From: Liolophura sinensis
Lineage: Eukaryota > Mollusca > Polyplacophora > Chitonida > Chitonidae
Direction: 5' to 3'
Assembly (NCBI RefSeq): GCF_032854445.1
Contig: NW_027018007.1
Coordinates: 1-64,000, forward strand
DNA length: 64,000 bases
Below the pieces are notes generated by a model. That model saw only the letters and a list, made by a program, of their open reading frames with translations, had not been told where the DNA came from and did not search any database. The translations under genes and the position numbers were made by a program. Positions 13,617 through 26,799 of the stretch are shown in pieces; the stretch's first letter is position 1, and every line of letters starts with the position of its first letter.

Positions 13617-15263
13617 CTATAAGTTATGTGCCCTTCGGTAGCCCAGAAAACGTCAAATCTTTGGGCTAAGCCCATTTAACTCACCCAGCAATTGTCTTAC
13701 TTCTAAGTGCAAGACAATCTCAATGTCTTTATCTACGTGTAGAAAAACCACACCATTTGTACGTGAAAAACACAAGGTACTTGATACAGTCTGCTGTAAA
13801 AAGTACAACTAAACACTGACCCACATTTATAAGGTGCCAAAAGGTGCGGAATTGGGCCAGGCATCGGCAGCTGTTAAAAAATTGCAAATATCCCTGGTTT
13901 CCATGGAGTAAGAGCCGTTGCTGGGCACGTGATTATGACATTAATGATCATTCAATTGTCGCTACAGCCAAACGTATTGGTCGGAGAGCAACGCGGTTTG
14001 CACCATTCGATTTCTCGTCACAAAATACGTCGGATTAGCCTCTTACCAGCAGCACTGGAACAGTTTTTCCACTTTTGCATTTTTACCTGGTCTTTTTGTT
14101 AATTGAAATCGGCTACACTGTACTCTGTACAATCGCGACTGGTCATTACTATATTCAACTTTTGACTATAAGTTATGTGCCCTTCGGTAGCCCAGAAGAC
14201 CTGAAATCTTTGGGCTAAGCCCATTTAACTCACCCAGCAATTGTCTTACTTCTAAGTGCAAGACAATCTCAATGTCTTTATCTACGTGTAGAAAAACCAC
14301 ACCATTTGTACGTGATAAACACAAGGTACTTGATACAGTCTGTTGTAAAAAGTACAACTGAACACTGACCCACTTCAGTAAGGTGCCAAAAGATGCGGAA
14401 TTGAGCCAGGCATCGGCAGCTGTTGAAAAATTGCAAATATCCCTGGCTTCCATGGAGTAAGAGCCGTTGCTGGGCACGTGATTATGACATCAATATTCAT
14501 TGATTTGTCGCTACAGCCAAAACTATTGGTCGGAGAGCAAGGCGGTTTGCACCATTTAATTTCTCGTCACAAAATACGTCGGATTAGCCTCTTACCAGCT
14601 GCACTGGAACAATTTTTCCACTTTTGCATTTTTGCCTGGTCTTTTTGTTAATTGAAATCGGCTACACTGTACTCTGTACAATCGCGACTGGTCATTACTA
14701 TATTCAACTTTTGACTATAAGTTATGTGCCCTTCGGTAGCCCAGAAGACCTGAAATCTTTGGGCTAAGCCCATTTAACTCACCCAGCAAATGCCTTACTT
14801 CTAAGTGCAAGACAATCTCAATGTCTTTATCTACGTGTAGAAAAACCACACCATTTGTACGTGAAAAACACAAGGTACTTAATACAGTCTGCTGTAAAAA
14901 GTACAACTGAACACTGACTCACTTTAGTAAGGTGCCAAAAGATGCGGAATTGAGCCAGGCATCGGCAGCTGTTGAAAAATTGCCAATTTCCCTGGTTTCC
15001 ATGGAGTAAGAGCCGTTGCTGGGCACGTGATTATGACATAAATGATCATTCAATTGTCACTACAGCCAAAAGTATTGGTCGGAGAGAAACGCGGTTTGCA
15101 CCATTCGATTTCTCGTCACAAAATACGTCGGATTAGCCTCTTACCAGCAGCACTGGAACAGTTTTCGCACTTTTGCATTTTTACCTGGTCTTTTTGTTAA
15201 TTGAAATCGGCTACACTGTACTATGTACAATCGCGACTGGTCATTACTATATTCAACTTTTGA
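13617..15263 (+). repeat. a, i/f chimera and g units
   Basis: 13617 is type a (GGTGCGG, acatTaatg), opening with the agaaAacgtc of n. 14166 begins as type i (gtgaTaaac) but from about 14439 reads aaatAtccc and then the f dyad. It also carries private changes (ggCttcc, accatttAattt, gcaaGgcgg). 14715 is a g unit with acttAatac and cactttag. The a-i order recurs at 18010, 4,393 bp on. Confidence 0.8.
14489..14504. other. f-type dyad in the i/f chimeric unit
   Basis: Occurs in a unit whose 5' half is type i, so the dyad marks the f-derived part. Confidence 0.8.
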
Positions 15264-18009
15264 CTATAAGTTATGTGCCCTTCGGTAGCCCAGAAGACGT
15301 CAAATCTTTGGGCTAAGCCCATTTAACTCACCCAGCAATTGCCTTACTTCTAAGTGCAAGACAATCTCAATGTCTTTATCTACGTGTAGAAAAACCACAC
15401 CATTTGTACGTGAGAAACACAAGGTACTTGATACAGTCTGCTGTAAAAAGTACAACTGAACACTGACCAACTTCAGTAAGGTGCCAAAAGATGCGGAATT
15501 GAGCCAGGCATCGGCAGCTGTTGAAAAATTGCAAATTTCCCTGGTTTCCATGGAGTAAGAGCCGTTGCTGTGCACGTGATTATGACATAAATGATCATTC
15601 AATTGTCACTACAGCCAAAAGTATTGGTCGGAGAGCAACGCGGTTTGCACCATTCGATTTCTCGTCACAAAATACGTCGGATTAGCCTCTTACCAGCAGC
15701 AATGGAACAGTTTTCGCACTTTTGCATTTTTGCCTGGTCTTTTTGTTAATTGAAATCGGCTACACTGTACTCTGTACAATCGCGACTGGTCATTACTATA
15801 TTCAACTTTTGACTATAAGTTATGTGCCCTTCGGTAGCCCAGAAGACGTCAAATCTTTGCGCTTAGCCCATTTAACTCACCCAGCAATTGCCTTACTTCT
15901 AAGTGCAAGACAATCTCAATGTCTTTATCTACGTGTAGAAAAACCACACCATTTGTACGTGAGAAACACAAGGTTCTTGATACAGTCTGCTGTAAAAAGT
16001 ACAACTGAACACTGACCCACTTCAGTAAGGTGCCAAAAGATGCGGAATTGAGCCAGGCATCGGCAGCTGTTGAAAAATTGCAAATTTCCCTGGTTTCCAT
16101 GGAGTAAGAGCCGTTGCTGGGCACGTGATTATGACATAAATGATCATTCAATTGTCACTACAGCCAAAAGTATTGGTCGGAGAGCAACGCGGTTTGCACC
16201 ATTCGATTTCTCGTCACAAAATACGTCGGATTAGCCTCTTACCAGCAGCACTGGAACAGTTTTCGCACTTTTGCATTTTTGCCTGGTCTTTTTGTTAATT
16301 GAAATCGGCTACACTGTACTCTGTACAATCGCGACTGGTCATTACTATATTCAACTTTTGACTATAAGTTATGTGACCTTCGGTAGCCCAGAACACCTGA
16401 AATCTTTGGGCCAAGCCCATTTAACTCACCCAGCAATTGTCTTACTTCTAAGTCCAAGACAATCTCAATGTCTTTATCTACGTGTAGAAAAACCACACCA
16501 TTTGTACGTGAGAAACACAAGGTACTTGATACAGTCTGCTGTAAAAAGTACAACTGAACACTGACCAACTTCAGTAAGGTGCCAAAAGATGCGGAATTGA
16601 GCCAGGCATCGGCAGCTGTTGAAAAATTGCAAATTTCCCTGGTTTCCATGGAGTAAGAGCCGTTGCTGTGCACGTGATTATGACATAAATGATCATTCAA
16701 TTGTCACTACAGCCAAAAGTATTGGTCGGAGAGCAACGCGGTTTGCACCATTCGATTTCTCGTCACAAAATACGTCGGATTAGCCTCTTACCAGCAGCAC
16801 TGGAACAGTTTTCGCACTTTTGCATTTTTGCCTGGTCTTTTTGTTAATTGAAATCGGCTACACTGTACTCTGTACAATCGCGACTGGTCATTACTATATT
16901 CAACTTTTGACTATAAGTTATGTGCCCTTCGGTAGCCCAGAAGACGTCAAATCTTTGCGCTTAGCCCATTTAACTCACCCAGCAATTGCCTTACTTCTAA
17001 GTGCAAGACAATCTCAATGTCTTTATCTACGTGTAGAAAAACCACACCATTTGTACGTGAGAAACACAAGGTTCTTGATACAGTCTGCTGTAAAAAGTAC
17101 AACTGAACACTGACCCACTTCAGTAAGGTGCCAAAAGATGCGGAATTGAGCCAGGCATCGGCAGCTGTTGAAAAATTGCAAATTTCCCTGGTTTCCATGG
17201 AGTAAGAGCCGTTGCTGGGCACGTGATTATGACATAAATGATCATTCAATTGTCACTACAGCCAAAAGTATTGGTCGGAGAGCAACGCGGTTTGCACCAT
17301 TCGATTTCTCGTCACAAAATACGTCGGATTAGCCTCTTACCAGCAGCACTGGAACAGTTTTCGCACTTTTGCATTTTTTGCCTGGTCTTTTTGTTAATTG
17401 AAATCGGCTACACTGTACTCTGTACAATCGCGACTGGTCATTACTATATTCAACTTTTGACTATAAGTTATGTGCCCTTCGGTAGCCCAGAAGACGTCAA
17501 ATCTTTGCGCTTAGCCCATTTAACTCACCCAGCAATTGCCTTACTTCTAAGTGCAAGACAATCTCAATGTCTTTATCTACGTGTAGAAAAACCACACCAT
17601 TTGTACGTGAGAAACACAAGGTTCTTGATACAGTCTGCTGTAAAAAGTACAACTGAACACTGACCCACTTCAGTAAGGTGCCAAAAGATGCGGAATTGAG
17701 CCAGGCATCCGCAGCTGTTGAAAAATTGCAAATTTCCCTGGTTTCCATGGAGTAAGAGCCGTTGCTGGGCACGTGATTATGACATAAATGATCATTCAAT
17801 TGTCACTACAGCCAAAAGTATTGGTCGGAGAGCAAGGCGGTTTGCACCATTCGATTTCTCGTCACAAAATACGTCGGATTAGCCTCTTACCAGCAGCACT
17901 GGAACAGTTTTCGCACTTTTGCATTTTTGCCTGGTCTTTTTGTTAATTGAAATCGGCTACACTGTACTCTGTACAATCGCGACTGGTCATTACTATATTC
18001 AACTTTTGA
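15264..18009 (+). repeat. h-k-(e/h)-k-k run, locally homogenised k units
   Basis: Units start at 15264 (h), 15813 (k), 16362 (e-type 5' part joined to an h-type 3' part), 16911 (k) and 17461 (k). The three k units share cgtcaaatctttgCgcTta and are almost identical. 17461 differs by catcCgcagc and gcaaGgcgg. Another k unit at 21854 is 4,393 bp after 17461, and a further one starts at 28998. Confidence 0.85.
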
Positions 18010-19657
18010 CTATAAGTTATGTGCCCTTCGGTAGCCCAGAAGACGTCAAATCTTTGGGCTAAGCCCATTTAACTCACCCAGCAATTGTCTTACTTCTAAG
18101 TGCAAGACAATCTCAATGTCTTTATCTACGTGTAGAAAAACCACACCATTTGTACGTGAAAAACACAAGGTACTTGATACAGTCTGCTGTAAAAAGTACA
18201 ACTAAACACTGACCCACATTTATAAGGTGCCAAAAGGTGCGGAATTGGGCCAGGCATCGGCAGCTGTTAAAAAATTGCAAATATCCCTGGTTTCCATGGA
18301 GTAAGAGCCGTTGCTGGGCACGTGATTATGACATTAATGATCATTCAATTGTCGCTACAGCCAAACGTATTGGTCGGAGAGCAACGCGGTTTGCACCATT
18401 CGATTTCTCGTCACAAAATACGTCGGATTAGCCTCTTACCAGCAGCACTGGAACAGCTTTTCCACTTTTGCATTTTTGCCTGGTCTTTTTGTTAATTGAA
18501 ATCGGCTACACTGTACTCTGTACAATCGCGACTGGTCATTACTATATTCAACTTTTGACTATAAGTTATGTGCCCTTCGGTAGCCCAGAAGACCTGAAAT
18601 CTTTGGGCTAAGCCCATTTAACTCACCCAGCAATTGTCTTACTTCTAAGTGCAAGACAATCTCAATGTCTTTATCTACGTGTAGAAAAACCACACCATTT
18701 GTACGTGATAAACACAAGGTACTTGATACAGTCTGCTGTAAAAAGTACAACTGAACACTGACCCACTTCAGTAAGGTGCAAAAAGATGCGGAATTGAGCC
18801 AGGCATCGGCAGCTGTTGAAAAATTGCAAATTTCCCTGGTTTCCATGGAGTAAGAGCCGTTGCTGTGCACGTGATTATGACATAAATGATCATTCAATTG
18901 TCACTACAGCCAAAAGTATTGGTCGGAGAGCAACGCGGTTTGCACCATTCGATTTCTCGTCACAAAATACGTCGGATTAGCCTCTTACCAGCAGCACTGG
19001 AACAGTTTTCGCACTTTTGCATTTTTGCCTGGTCTTTTATTTAATTGAAATCGGCTACACTGTACTCTGTACAATCGCGACTGGTCATTACTATATTCAA
19101 CTTTTGACTATAAGTTATGTGGCCCTTCGGTAGCCCAGAAGACCTGAAATCTTTGGGCCAAGCCCATTTAACTCACCCAGCAATTGTCTTACTTCTAAGT
19201 GCAAGACAATCTCAATGTCTTTATCTACGTGTAGAAAAACCACACCATTTGTACGTGAAAAACACAAGGTACTTGATACAGTCTGCTGTAAAAAGTACAA
19301 CTGACCACAGACCCACATGAATAAGGTGCCAAAAGATGCGGAATTGAGCCAGGCATCGGCAGCTGTTGAAAAATTGCAAATTTCCCTGGTTTCCATGGAG
19401 TAAGAGCCGTTGCTGGGCACGTGATTATGACATAAATGATCATTCAATTGTCACTACAGCCAAAAGTATTGGTCGGAGAGCAACGCGGTTTGCACCATTC
19501 GATTTCTCGTCACAAAATACGTCGGATTAGCCTCTTACCAGCAGCACTGGAACAGTTTTCGCACTTTTGCATTTTTGCCTGGTCTTTTTGTTAATTGAAA
19601 TCGGCTACACTGTACTCTGTACAATCGCGACTGGTCATTACTATATTCAACTTTTGA
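18010..19657 (+). repeat. a-i-e units; i unit carries a ttttAttt marker
   Basis: 18010 repeats the a unit of 13617 closely (GGTGCGG, attgGgcc, gttAaaaa, acatTaatg). 18559 is type i (gtgaTaaac) and ends with ggtcttttAtttaattg near 19036, a marker seen only once more, near 26730. 19108 is type e with an extra G in atgtgGccc. Confidence 0.8.
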
Positions 19658-20755
19658 CTATAAGTTATGTGCCCTTCGGTAGCCCAGAAGACGTCAAATC
19701 TTTGGGCTAAGCCCATTTAACTCACCCAGCAATTGTCTTACTTCTAAGTGCAAGACAATCTCAATGTCTTTATCTACGTGTAGAAAAACCACACCATTTG
19801 TACGTGAAAAACACAAGGTACTTGATACAGTCTGCTGTAAAAAGTACAACTGACCACAGACCCACGTGAATAAGGTGCCAAAAGATGCGGAATTGAGCCA
19901 GGCATCGGCAGCTGTTGAAAAATTGCAAATTTCCCTGGTTTCCATGGAGTAAGAGCCGTTGCTGGGCACGTGATTATGACATAAATGATCATTCAATTGT
20001 CGCTACAGCCAAAAATATTGGTCAGAGAGCAACGCGGATTGCACCATTCGATTTCTCGTCACAAAATACCTCGGATTAGCCTTTTACCAGCAGCACTGGA
20101 ACAGTTTTTCCACTTTTGCATTTTTGCCTGGTCTTTTTGTTAATTGAAATCGGCTACACTGTACTCTGTACAATCGCGACTGGTCATTACTATATTCAAC
20201 TTTTGACTATAAGTTATGTTCCCTTCGGTAGCCCAGAAGACCTGAAATCTTTGGGCTAAGCCCATTTAACTCACCCAGCAATTGTCTTACTTCTAAATCC
20301 AAGACAATCTCAATGTCTTTATCTACGTGTAGAAAAACAACACCATTTGTACGTGAAAAACACAAGGTACTTGATACAGTCTGCTGTAAAAAGTACAACT
20401 GACCACAGACCCACATCAATAAGGTGCCAAAAGATGCGGAATTGAGCCAGGCATCGGCAGCTGTTGAAAAATTGCAAACTTCCCTGGTTTCCATGGAGTA
20501 AGAGCCGTTGCCGGGCACGTGATTATGACATAAATGATCATTCAATTGTCGCTACAGCCAAACGTATTGGTCGGAGAGCAACGCGGATTGCACCATTCGA
20601 TTTCTCGTCACAAAATACGTCGGATTAGCCTCTTACCAGCAGCACTGGAACAGTTTTTCCACTTTTGCATTTTTGCCTGGTCTTTTTGTTAATTGAAATC
20701 GGCTACACTGTACTCTGTACAATCGCGACTGGTCATTACTATATTCAACTTTTGA
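19658..20755 (+). repeat. l-m dimer, copy 1
   Basis: The l unit has cacGtgaataagg, gtcAgagag, atacCtcgg and ccTtttacc. The m unit has atgtTccc, ctaaAtcc, aaacAacacc, atcaataagg and aaaCttccc. All are shared with the pair at 26800. Both units are 549 bp. Confidence 0.9.
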
Positions 20756-23499
20756 CTATAAGTTATGTGCCCTTCGGTAGCCCAGAAGACGTCAAATCTT
20801 TGGGCTAAGCCCATTTAACTCACCCAGCAATTGTCTTACTTCTAAGTGCAAGACAATCTCAATGTCTTTATCTACGTGTAGAAAAACCACACCATTTGAA
20901 CATAAAAAACACAAGGTACTTGATACAGTCTGCTGTAAAAAGTACAACTACACACTGACCCACATTTATAAGGTGCCAAGAGATGCGGAATTGGGCCAGG
21001 TATCGGCAGCTGTTGAAAAATTGCCAATTTCCCTGGTTTCCATGGAGTAAGAGCCGTTGCTGTGCACGTGATTATGACATAAATGATCATTCAATTGTCG
21101 CTACAGGCAAAAGTATTGGTCGGAGAGCAACGCGGTTTGCACCATTCGATTTCTCGTCACAAAATACGTCGGATTAGCCTCTTACCAGCAACACTGGAAC
21201 AGTTTTCGCACTTTTGCATTTTTGCCTGGTCTTTTTGTTAATTGAAATCGGCTACACTGTACTCTGTACAATCGCGACTGGTCATTACTATATTCAACTT
21301 TTGACTATAAGTTATGTGCCCTTCGGTAGCCAAGAAGACGTCAAATCTTTGGGCTAAGCCCATTTAACTCACCCAGCAATTGCCTTACTTCTAAGTGCAA
21401 GACAATCTCAATGTCTTTATCTACGTGTAGAAAAACCACACCATTTGTACGTGAGAAACACAAGGTACTTGATACAGTCTGCTGTAAAAAGTACAACTAA
21501 ACACTGACCAACTTCAGTAAGGTGCCAAAAGATGCGGAATTGAGCCAGGCATCGGCAGCTGTTGAAAAATTGCAAATTTCCCTGGTTTCCATGGAGTAAG
21601 AGCCGTTGCCGGGCACGTGATTATGACATAAATGATCATTCAATTGTCACTACAGCCAAAAGTATTGGTCGGAGAGCAACGCGGTTTGCACCATTCGATT
21701 TCTCGTCACAAAATACGTCGGATTAGCCTCTTACCAGCAGCACTGGAACAGTTTTCGCACTTTTGCATTTTTGCCTGGTCTTTTTGTTAATTGAAATCGG
21801 CTACACTGTACTCTGTACAATCGCGACTGGTCATTACTATATTCAACTTTTGACTATAAGTTATGTGCCCTTCGGTAGCCCAGAAGACGTCAAATCTTTG
21901 CGCTTAGCCCATTTAACTCACCCAGCAATTGCCTTACTTCTAAGTGCAAGACAATCTCAATGTCTTTATCTACGTGTAGAAAAACCACACCATTTGTACG
22001 TGAGAAACACAAGGTTCTTGATACAGTCTGCTGTAAAAAGTACAACTGAACAGTGACCCACTTCAGTAAGGTGCCAAAAGATGCGGAATTGAGCCAGGCA
22101 TCGGCAGCTGTTGAAAAATTGCAAATTTCCCTGGTTTCCATGGAGTAAGAGCCGTTGCTGGGCACGTGATTATGACATAAATGATCATTCAATTGTCACT
22201 ACAGCCAAAAGTATTGGTCGGAGAGCAACGCGGTTTGCACCATTCGATTTCTCGTCACAAAATACGTCGGATTAGCCTCTTACCAGCAGCACTGGAACAG
22301 TTTTCGCACTTTTGCATTTTTGCCTGGTCTTTTTGTTAATTGAAATCGGCTACACTGTACTCTGTACAATCGCGACTGGTCATTACTATATTCAACTTTT
22401 GACTATAAGTTATGTGACCTTCGGTAGCCCAGAAGACCTGAAATCTTTGGGCCAAGCCCATTTAACTCACCCAGCAATTGTCTTACTTCTAAGTCCAAGA
22501 CAATCTCAATGTCTTTATCTACGTGTAGAAAAACCACACCATTTGTACGTGAAAAACACAAGGTACTTGATACAGTCTGCTGTATAAAGTACAACTGACC
22601 ACAGACCCACATGAATAAGGCGCCAAAAGATGCGGAATTGAGCCAGGCATCGGCAGCTGTTGAAAAATTGCAAATTTCCCTGGTTTCCATGGAGTAAGAG
22701 CCGTTGCTGGGCACGTGATTATGATATAAATGATCATTCAATTGTCACTACAGCCAAAAGTATTGATCGGAGAGCAACGCGGTTTGCACCATTCGATTTC
22801 TCGTCACAAAATACGTCGGATTAGCCTCTTACCAGCAGCACTGGAACAGTTTTCGCACTTTTGCATTTTTGCCTGGTCTTTTTGTTAATTGAAATCGGCT
22901 ACACTGTACTCTGTACAATCGCGACTGGTCATTACTATATTCAACTTTTGACTATAAGTTATGTGCCCTTCGGTAGCCCAGAAGACGTCAAATCTTTGGG
23001 CTAAGCCCATTTAACTCACCCAGCAATTGTCTTACTTCTAAGTGCAAGACAATCTCAATGTCTTTATCTACGTGTAGAAAAACCACACCATTTGTACGTG
23101 AAAAACACAAGGTACTTGATACAGCCCTGCTGTAAAAAGTACAACTAAACACTGACCCACATTTATAAGTGCCAAAAGGTGCGGAATTGGGCCAGGCATC
23201 GGCAGCTGTTAAAAAATTGCAAATATCCCTGGTTTCCATGGAGTAAGAGCCGTTGCTGGGCACGTGATTATGACATTAATGATCATTCAATTGTCGCTAC
23301 AGCCAAACGTATTGGTCGGAGAGCAACGCGGTTTGCACAATTCGATTTCTCGTCACAAAATACGTCGGATTACCCTCTTACCAGCAGCACTGGAACAGTT
23401 TTTCCACTTTTGCATTTTGCCTGGTCTTTTTGTTAATTGAAATCGGCTACACTGTACTCTGTACAATCGCGACTGGTCATTACTATATTCAACTTTTGA
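20756..23499 (+). repeat. b-h-k-e-a run
   Basis: Units start at 20756 (b, with private tgAacataaaa and ccaaGagatg), 21305 (h), 21854 (k), 22403 (e, tataaag and atgaTataaatg) and 22952 (a). The same k-e-a order occurs at 31746-33392. The a unit at 22952 already shows small private indels (548 bp). Confidence 0.8.
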
Positions 23500-26400
23500 C
23501 TATATGTTATGTGCCCTTTGGTAGCCCAGAAGACCTGAAATCTTTGGGCTAAGCCCATTTAACTCACCCAGCAATTGTCTTACTTCTAAGTGCAAGACAA
23601 TCTCAATGTCTTTATCTACGTGTAGAAAAACCACACCATTTGTACGTGATAAACACAAGGTACTTGATACAGTCTGCTGTAAAAAGTATACTAAACACTG
23701 ACCCACTTCAGTAAGGTGCCAAAAGATGCGGAATTGAGCCAGGCATCGGCAGCTGTTGAAAAATTGCAAATTTCCCTGGTTTCCATGGAGTAAGAGCCGT
23801 TGCTGTGCACGTGATTATGACATAAATGATCATTCAATTGTCGCTACAGCCAAAAGTATTGGTCGGAGAGCAACGCGGTTTGCACCATTCGATTTCTCGT
23901 CACAAAATACGTCGGATTAGCCTCTTACCAGCAGCACTGAACAATTTTTCCAATTTTGCATTTTTGCCTGGTCTTTTTGTTAATTGAAATCGGCTACACT
24001 GTACTCTGTACAATCGCGACTGGTCATTACTATATTCAACTTTTGACTATAAGTTATGTGCCCTTCGGTTAGCCCAGAAGACCTGAAATCTTTGGGCTAA
24101 GCCCATTTAACTCACCCAGCAATTGCCTTACTTCTAAGTGCAAGACAATCTCAATGTCTTTATCTACGTGTAGAAAAACCACACCATTTGTACGTGAGAA
24201 ACACAAGGTACTTGATACAGTCTGCTGTAAAAGTACAACTGAACACTGACCAACTTCAGTAAGGTGCCAAAAGATGCGGAATTGAGCCAGGCATCGGCAG
24301 CTGTTGAAAAATTGCAAAATTTCCCTGGTTTCCATGGAGTAAGAGCCGTTGCCGGGCACGTGATTATGACATCAATATTCATTGATTTGTCGCTACAGCC
24401 AAACGTATTGGTCGGAGAGCAACGCGGATTGCACCATTCGATTTCTCGTCACAAAATACGTCGGATTAGCCTCTTACCAGCAGCACTGGAACAGTTTTTC
24501 CACTTTTGCATTTTTGCCCTGGTCTTTTTGTTAATTGAAATCGGCTACACTGTACTCTGTACAATCGCGACTGGTCATTACTATATTCAACTTTTGACTA
24601 TAAGTTATGTGCCCTTCGGTAGCCCAGAAGACCTGAAATCTTTGGGCTAAGCCCATTTAACTCACCCAGCAATTGTCTTACTTCTAAGTGCAAGACAATC
24701 TCAATGTCTTTATCTACGTGTAGAAAAACCACACCATTTGTACGTGAGAAACACAAGGTTCTTGATACAGTCTGCTGTAAAAAGTACAACTAAACACTGA
24801 CCCACATTTATAAGGTGCCAAAAGATGCGGAATTGGCCAGGTATCGGCAGCTGTTTGAAAAATTGCCAATTTCCCTGGTTTCCATGGAGTAAGAGCCGTT
24901 GCTGTGCACGTGATTATGACATAAATGATCATTCAATTGGTCGCTACAGGCAAAAGTATTGGTCGGAGAGCAACGCGGTTTGCACCATTCGATTTCTCGT
25001 CACAAAATACGTCGGATTAGCCTCTTACCAGCAGCACTGGAACAGTTTTCGCACTTTTGCATTTTTGCCTGGTCTTTTTGTTAATTGAAATCGGCTACAC
25101 TGTACTCTGTACAATCGCGACTGGTCATTACTATATTCAACTTTTGACTATAAGTTATGTGCCCTTCGGTAGCCCAGAAGACGTCAAATCTTTGGGCTAA
25201 GCCCATTTAACTCACCCAGCAAATTGTCTTACTTCTAAGTGCAAGACAATCTCAATGTCTTTATCTACGTGTAGAAAAACCACACCATTTGTACGTGAGA
25301 AACACAAGGTTCTTGATACAGTCTGCTGTAAAAAAGTACAACTGAACACTGACCAACTTCAGTAAGGGTGCCAAAAGATGCGGAATTGAGCCAGGCATCG
25401 GCAGCTGTTGAAAAATTGCAAACTTCCCTGGTTTCCATGGAGTAAGAGCCGTTGCTGGGCACGTGATTATGACATAAATGATCATTCAATTGTCACTACA
25501 GCCAAAAGTATTGGTCGGAGAGCAACGCGGTTTGCACCATTCGATTTCTCGTCACAAAATACGTCGGATTAGCCTCTTACCAGCAGCACTGGAACAGTTT
25601 TTCCACTTTTGCATTTTTTGCCTGGTCTTTTTGTTAATTGAAATCGGCTACACTGTACTCTGTACAATCGCGACTGGTCATTACTATATTCAACTTTTGA
25701 CTATAAGTTATGTGCCCTTCGGTAGCCCAGAAGACCTGAAATCTTTGGGCCAAGCCCATTTAACTCACCCAGCAATTGTCTTACTTCTAAGTCAAAGACA
25801 ATCTCAATGTCTTTATCTACGTGTAGAAAAACCACACCATTTGTGCGTGAAAAACACAAGGTACTTGATACAGTCTGCTGTAAAAAGTACAACTGACCAC
25901 AGACCCACATGAATACGGTGCCAAAAGATGCGGAATTGAGCCAGGCAATGGCAGCTGTTGAAAAATTGCAAATTTCCCTGGTTTCCATGGAGTAAGAGCC
26001 GTTGCTGGGCACGTGATTATGACATAAATGATCATTCAATTGTCACTACAGCCAAAAGTATTGGTCGGAGAGCAACGCGGTTTGCACCATTCGATTTCTC
26101 GTCACAAAATACGTCGGATTAGCCTCTTACCAGCAGCACTGGAACAGTTTCGCACTTTTGCATTTTTTGCCTGGTCTTTTTGTTAATTGAAATCGGCTAC
26201 ACTGTACTCTGTACAATCGCGACTGGTCATTACTATATTCAACTTTTGACTATAAGTTATGTGCCCTTCGGTAGCCCAGAAGACCTGAAATCTTTGGGCT
26301 AAGCCCATTTAACTCACCCAGCAATTGTCTTACTTCTAAGTCCAAGACAATCTCAATGTCTTTATCTACGTGTAGAAAAAACCACACCATTTGTACGTGA

Positions 26401-26799
26401 AAAACACAAGGTACTTGATACAGTCTGCTGTAAAAAGTACAACTGACCACAGACCCACATGAATAAGGTGCCAAAAGATGCGGAATTGAGCCAGGCATCG
26501 GCAGCTGTTGAAAAATTGCAAATTTCCCTGGTTTCCATGGAGTAAGAGCCGTTGCTGGGCACGTGATTATGACATAAATGATCATTCAATTGTCACTACA
26601 GCCAAAAGTATTGGTCGGAGAGCAACGCGGTTTGCACCATTCGATTTCTCGTCACAAAATACGTCGGATTAGCCTCTTACCAGCAACACTGGAACAGTTT
26701 TCGCACTTTTGCATTTTTGCCTGGTCTTTTATTTAATTGAAATCGGCTACACTGTACTCTGTACAATCGCGACTGGTCATTACTATATTCAACTTTTGA
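23500..26799 (+). repeat. Mixed i, h/f, b, h, e, e units, indel-rich
   Basis: Units start at 23500, 24047, 24598, 25148, 25701 and 26250, with lengths 547-553 bp. 24047 is h-like at its 5' end (gaccAac) and f-like after gccggg (the f dyad at 24371-24386). 25701 has the caatgg marker. 26250 is e-type at its 5' end but carries the i-derived ttttAtttaattg at its 3' end, just before the second l-m dimer. Confidence 0.75.
24371..24386. other. f-type dyad in the h/f chimeric unit
   Basis: The unit's 5' half is h-like; after the dyad it has aaacgt and gcggAttgc, so the f tract may be short. Confidence 0.8.

Noticed and set aside
14166-14714. A distinct second satellite family
   Set aside because: This unit is the most diverged I noticed, but it aligns along its full length and is explained as an i/f chimera with private mutations.
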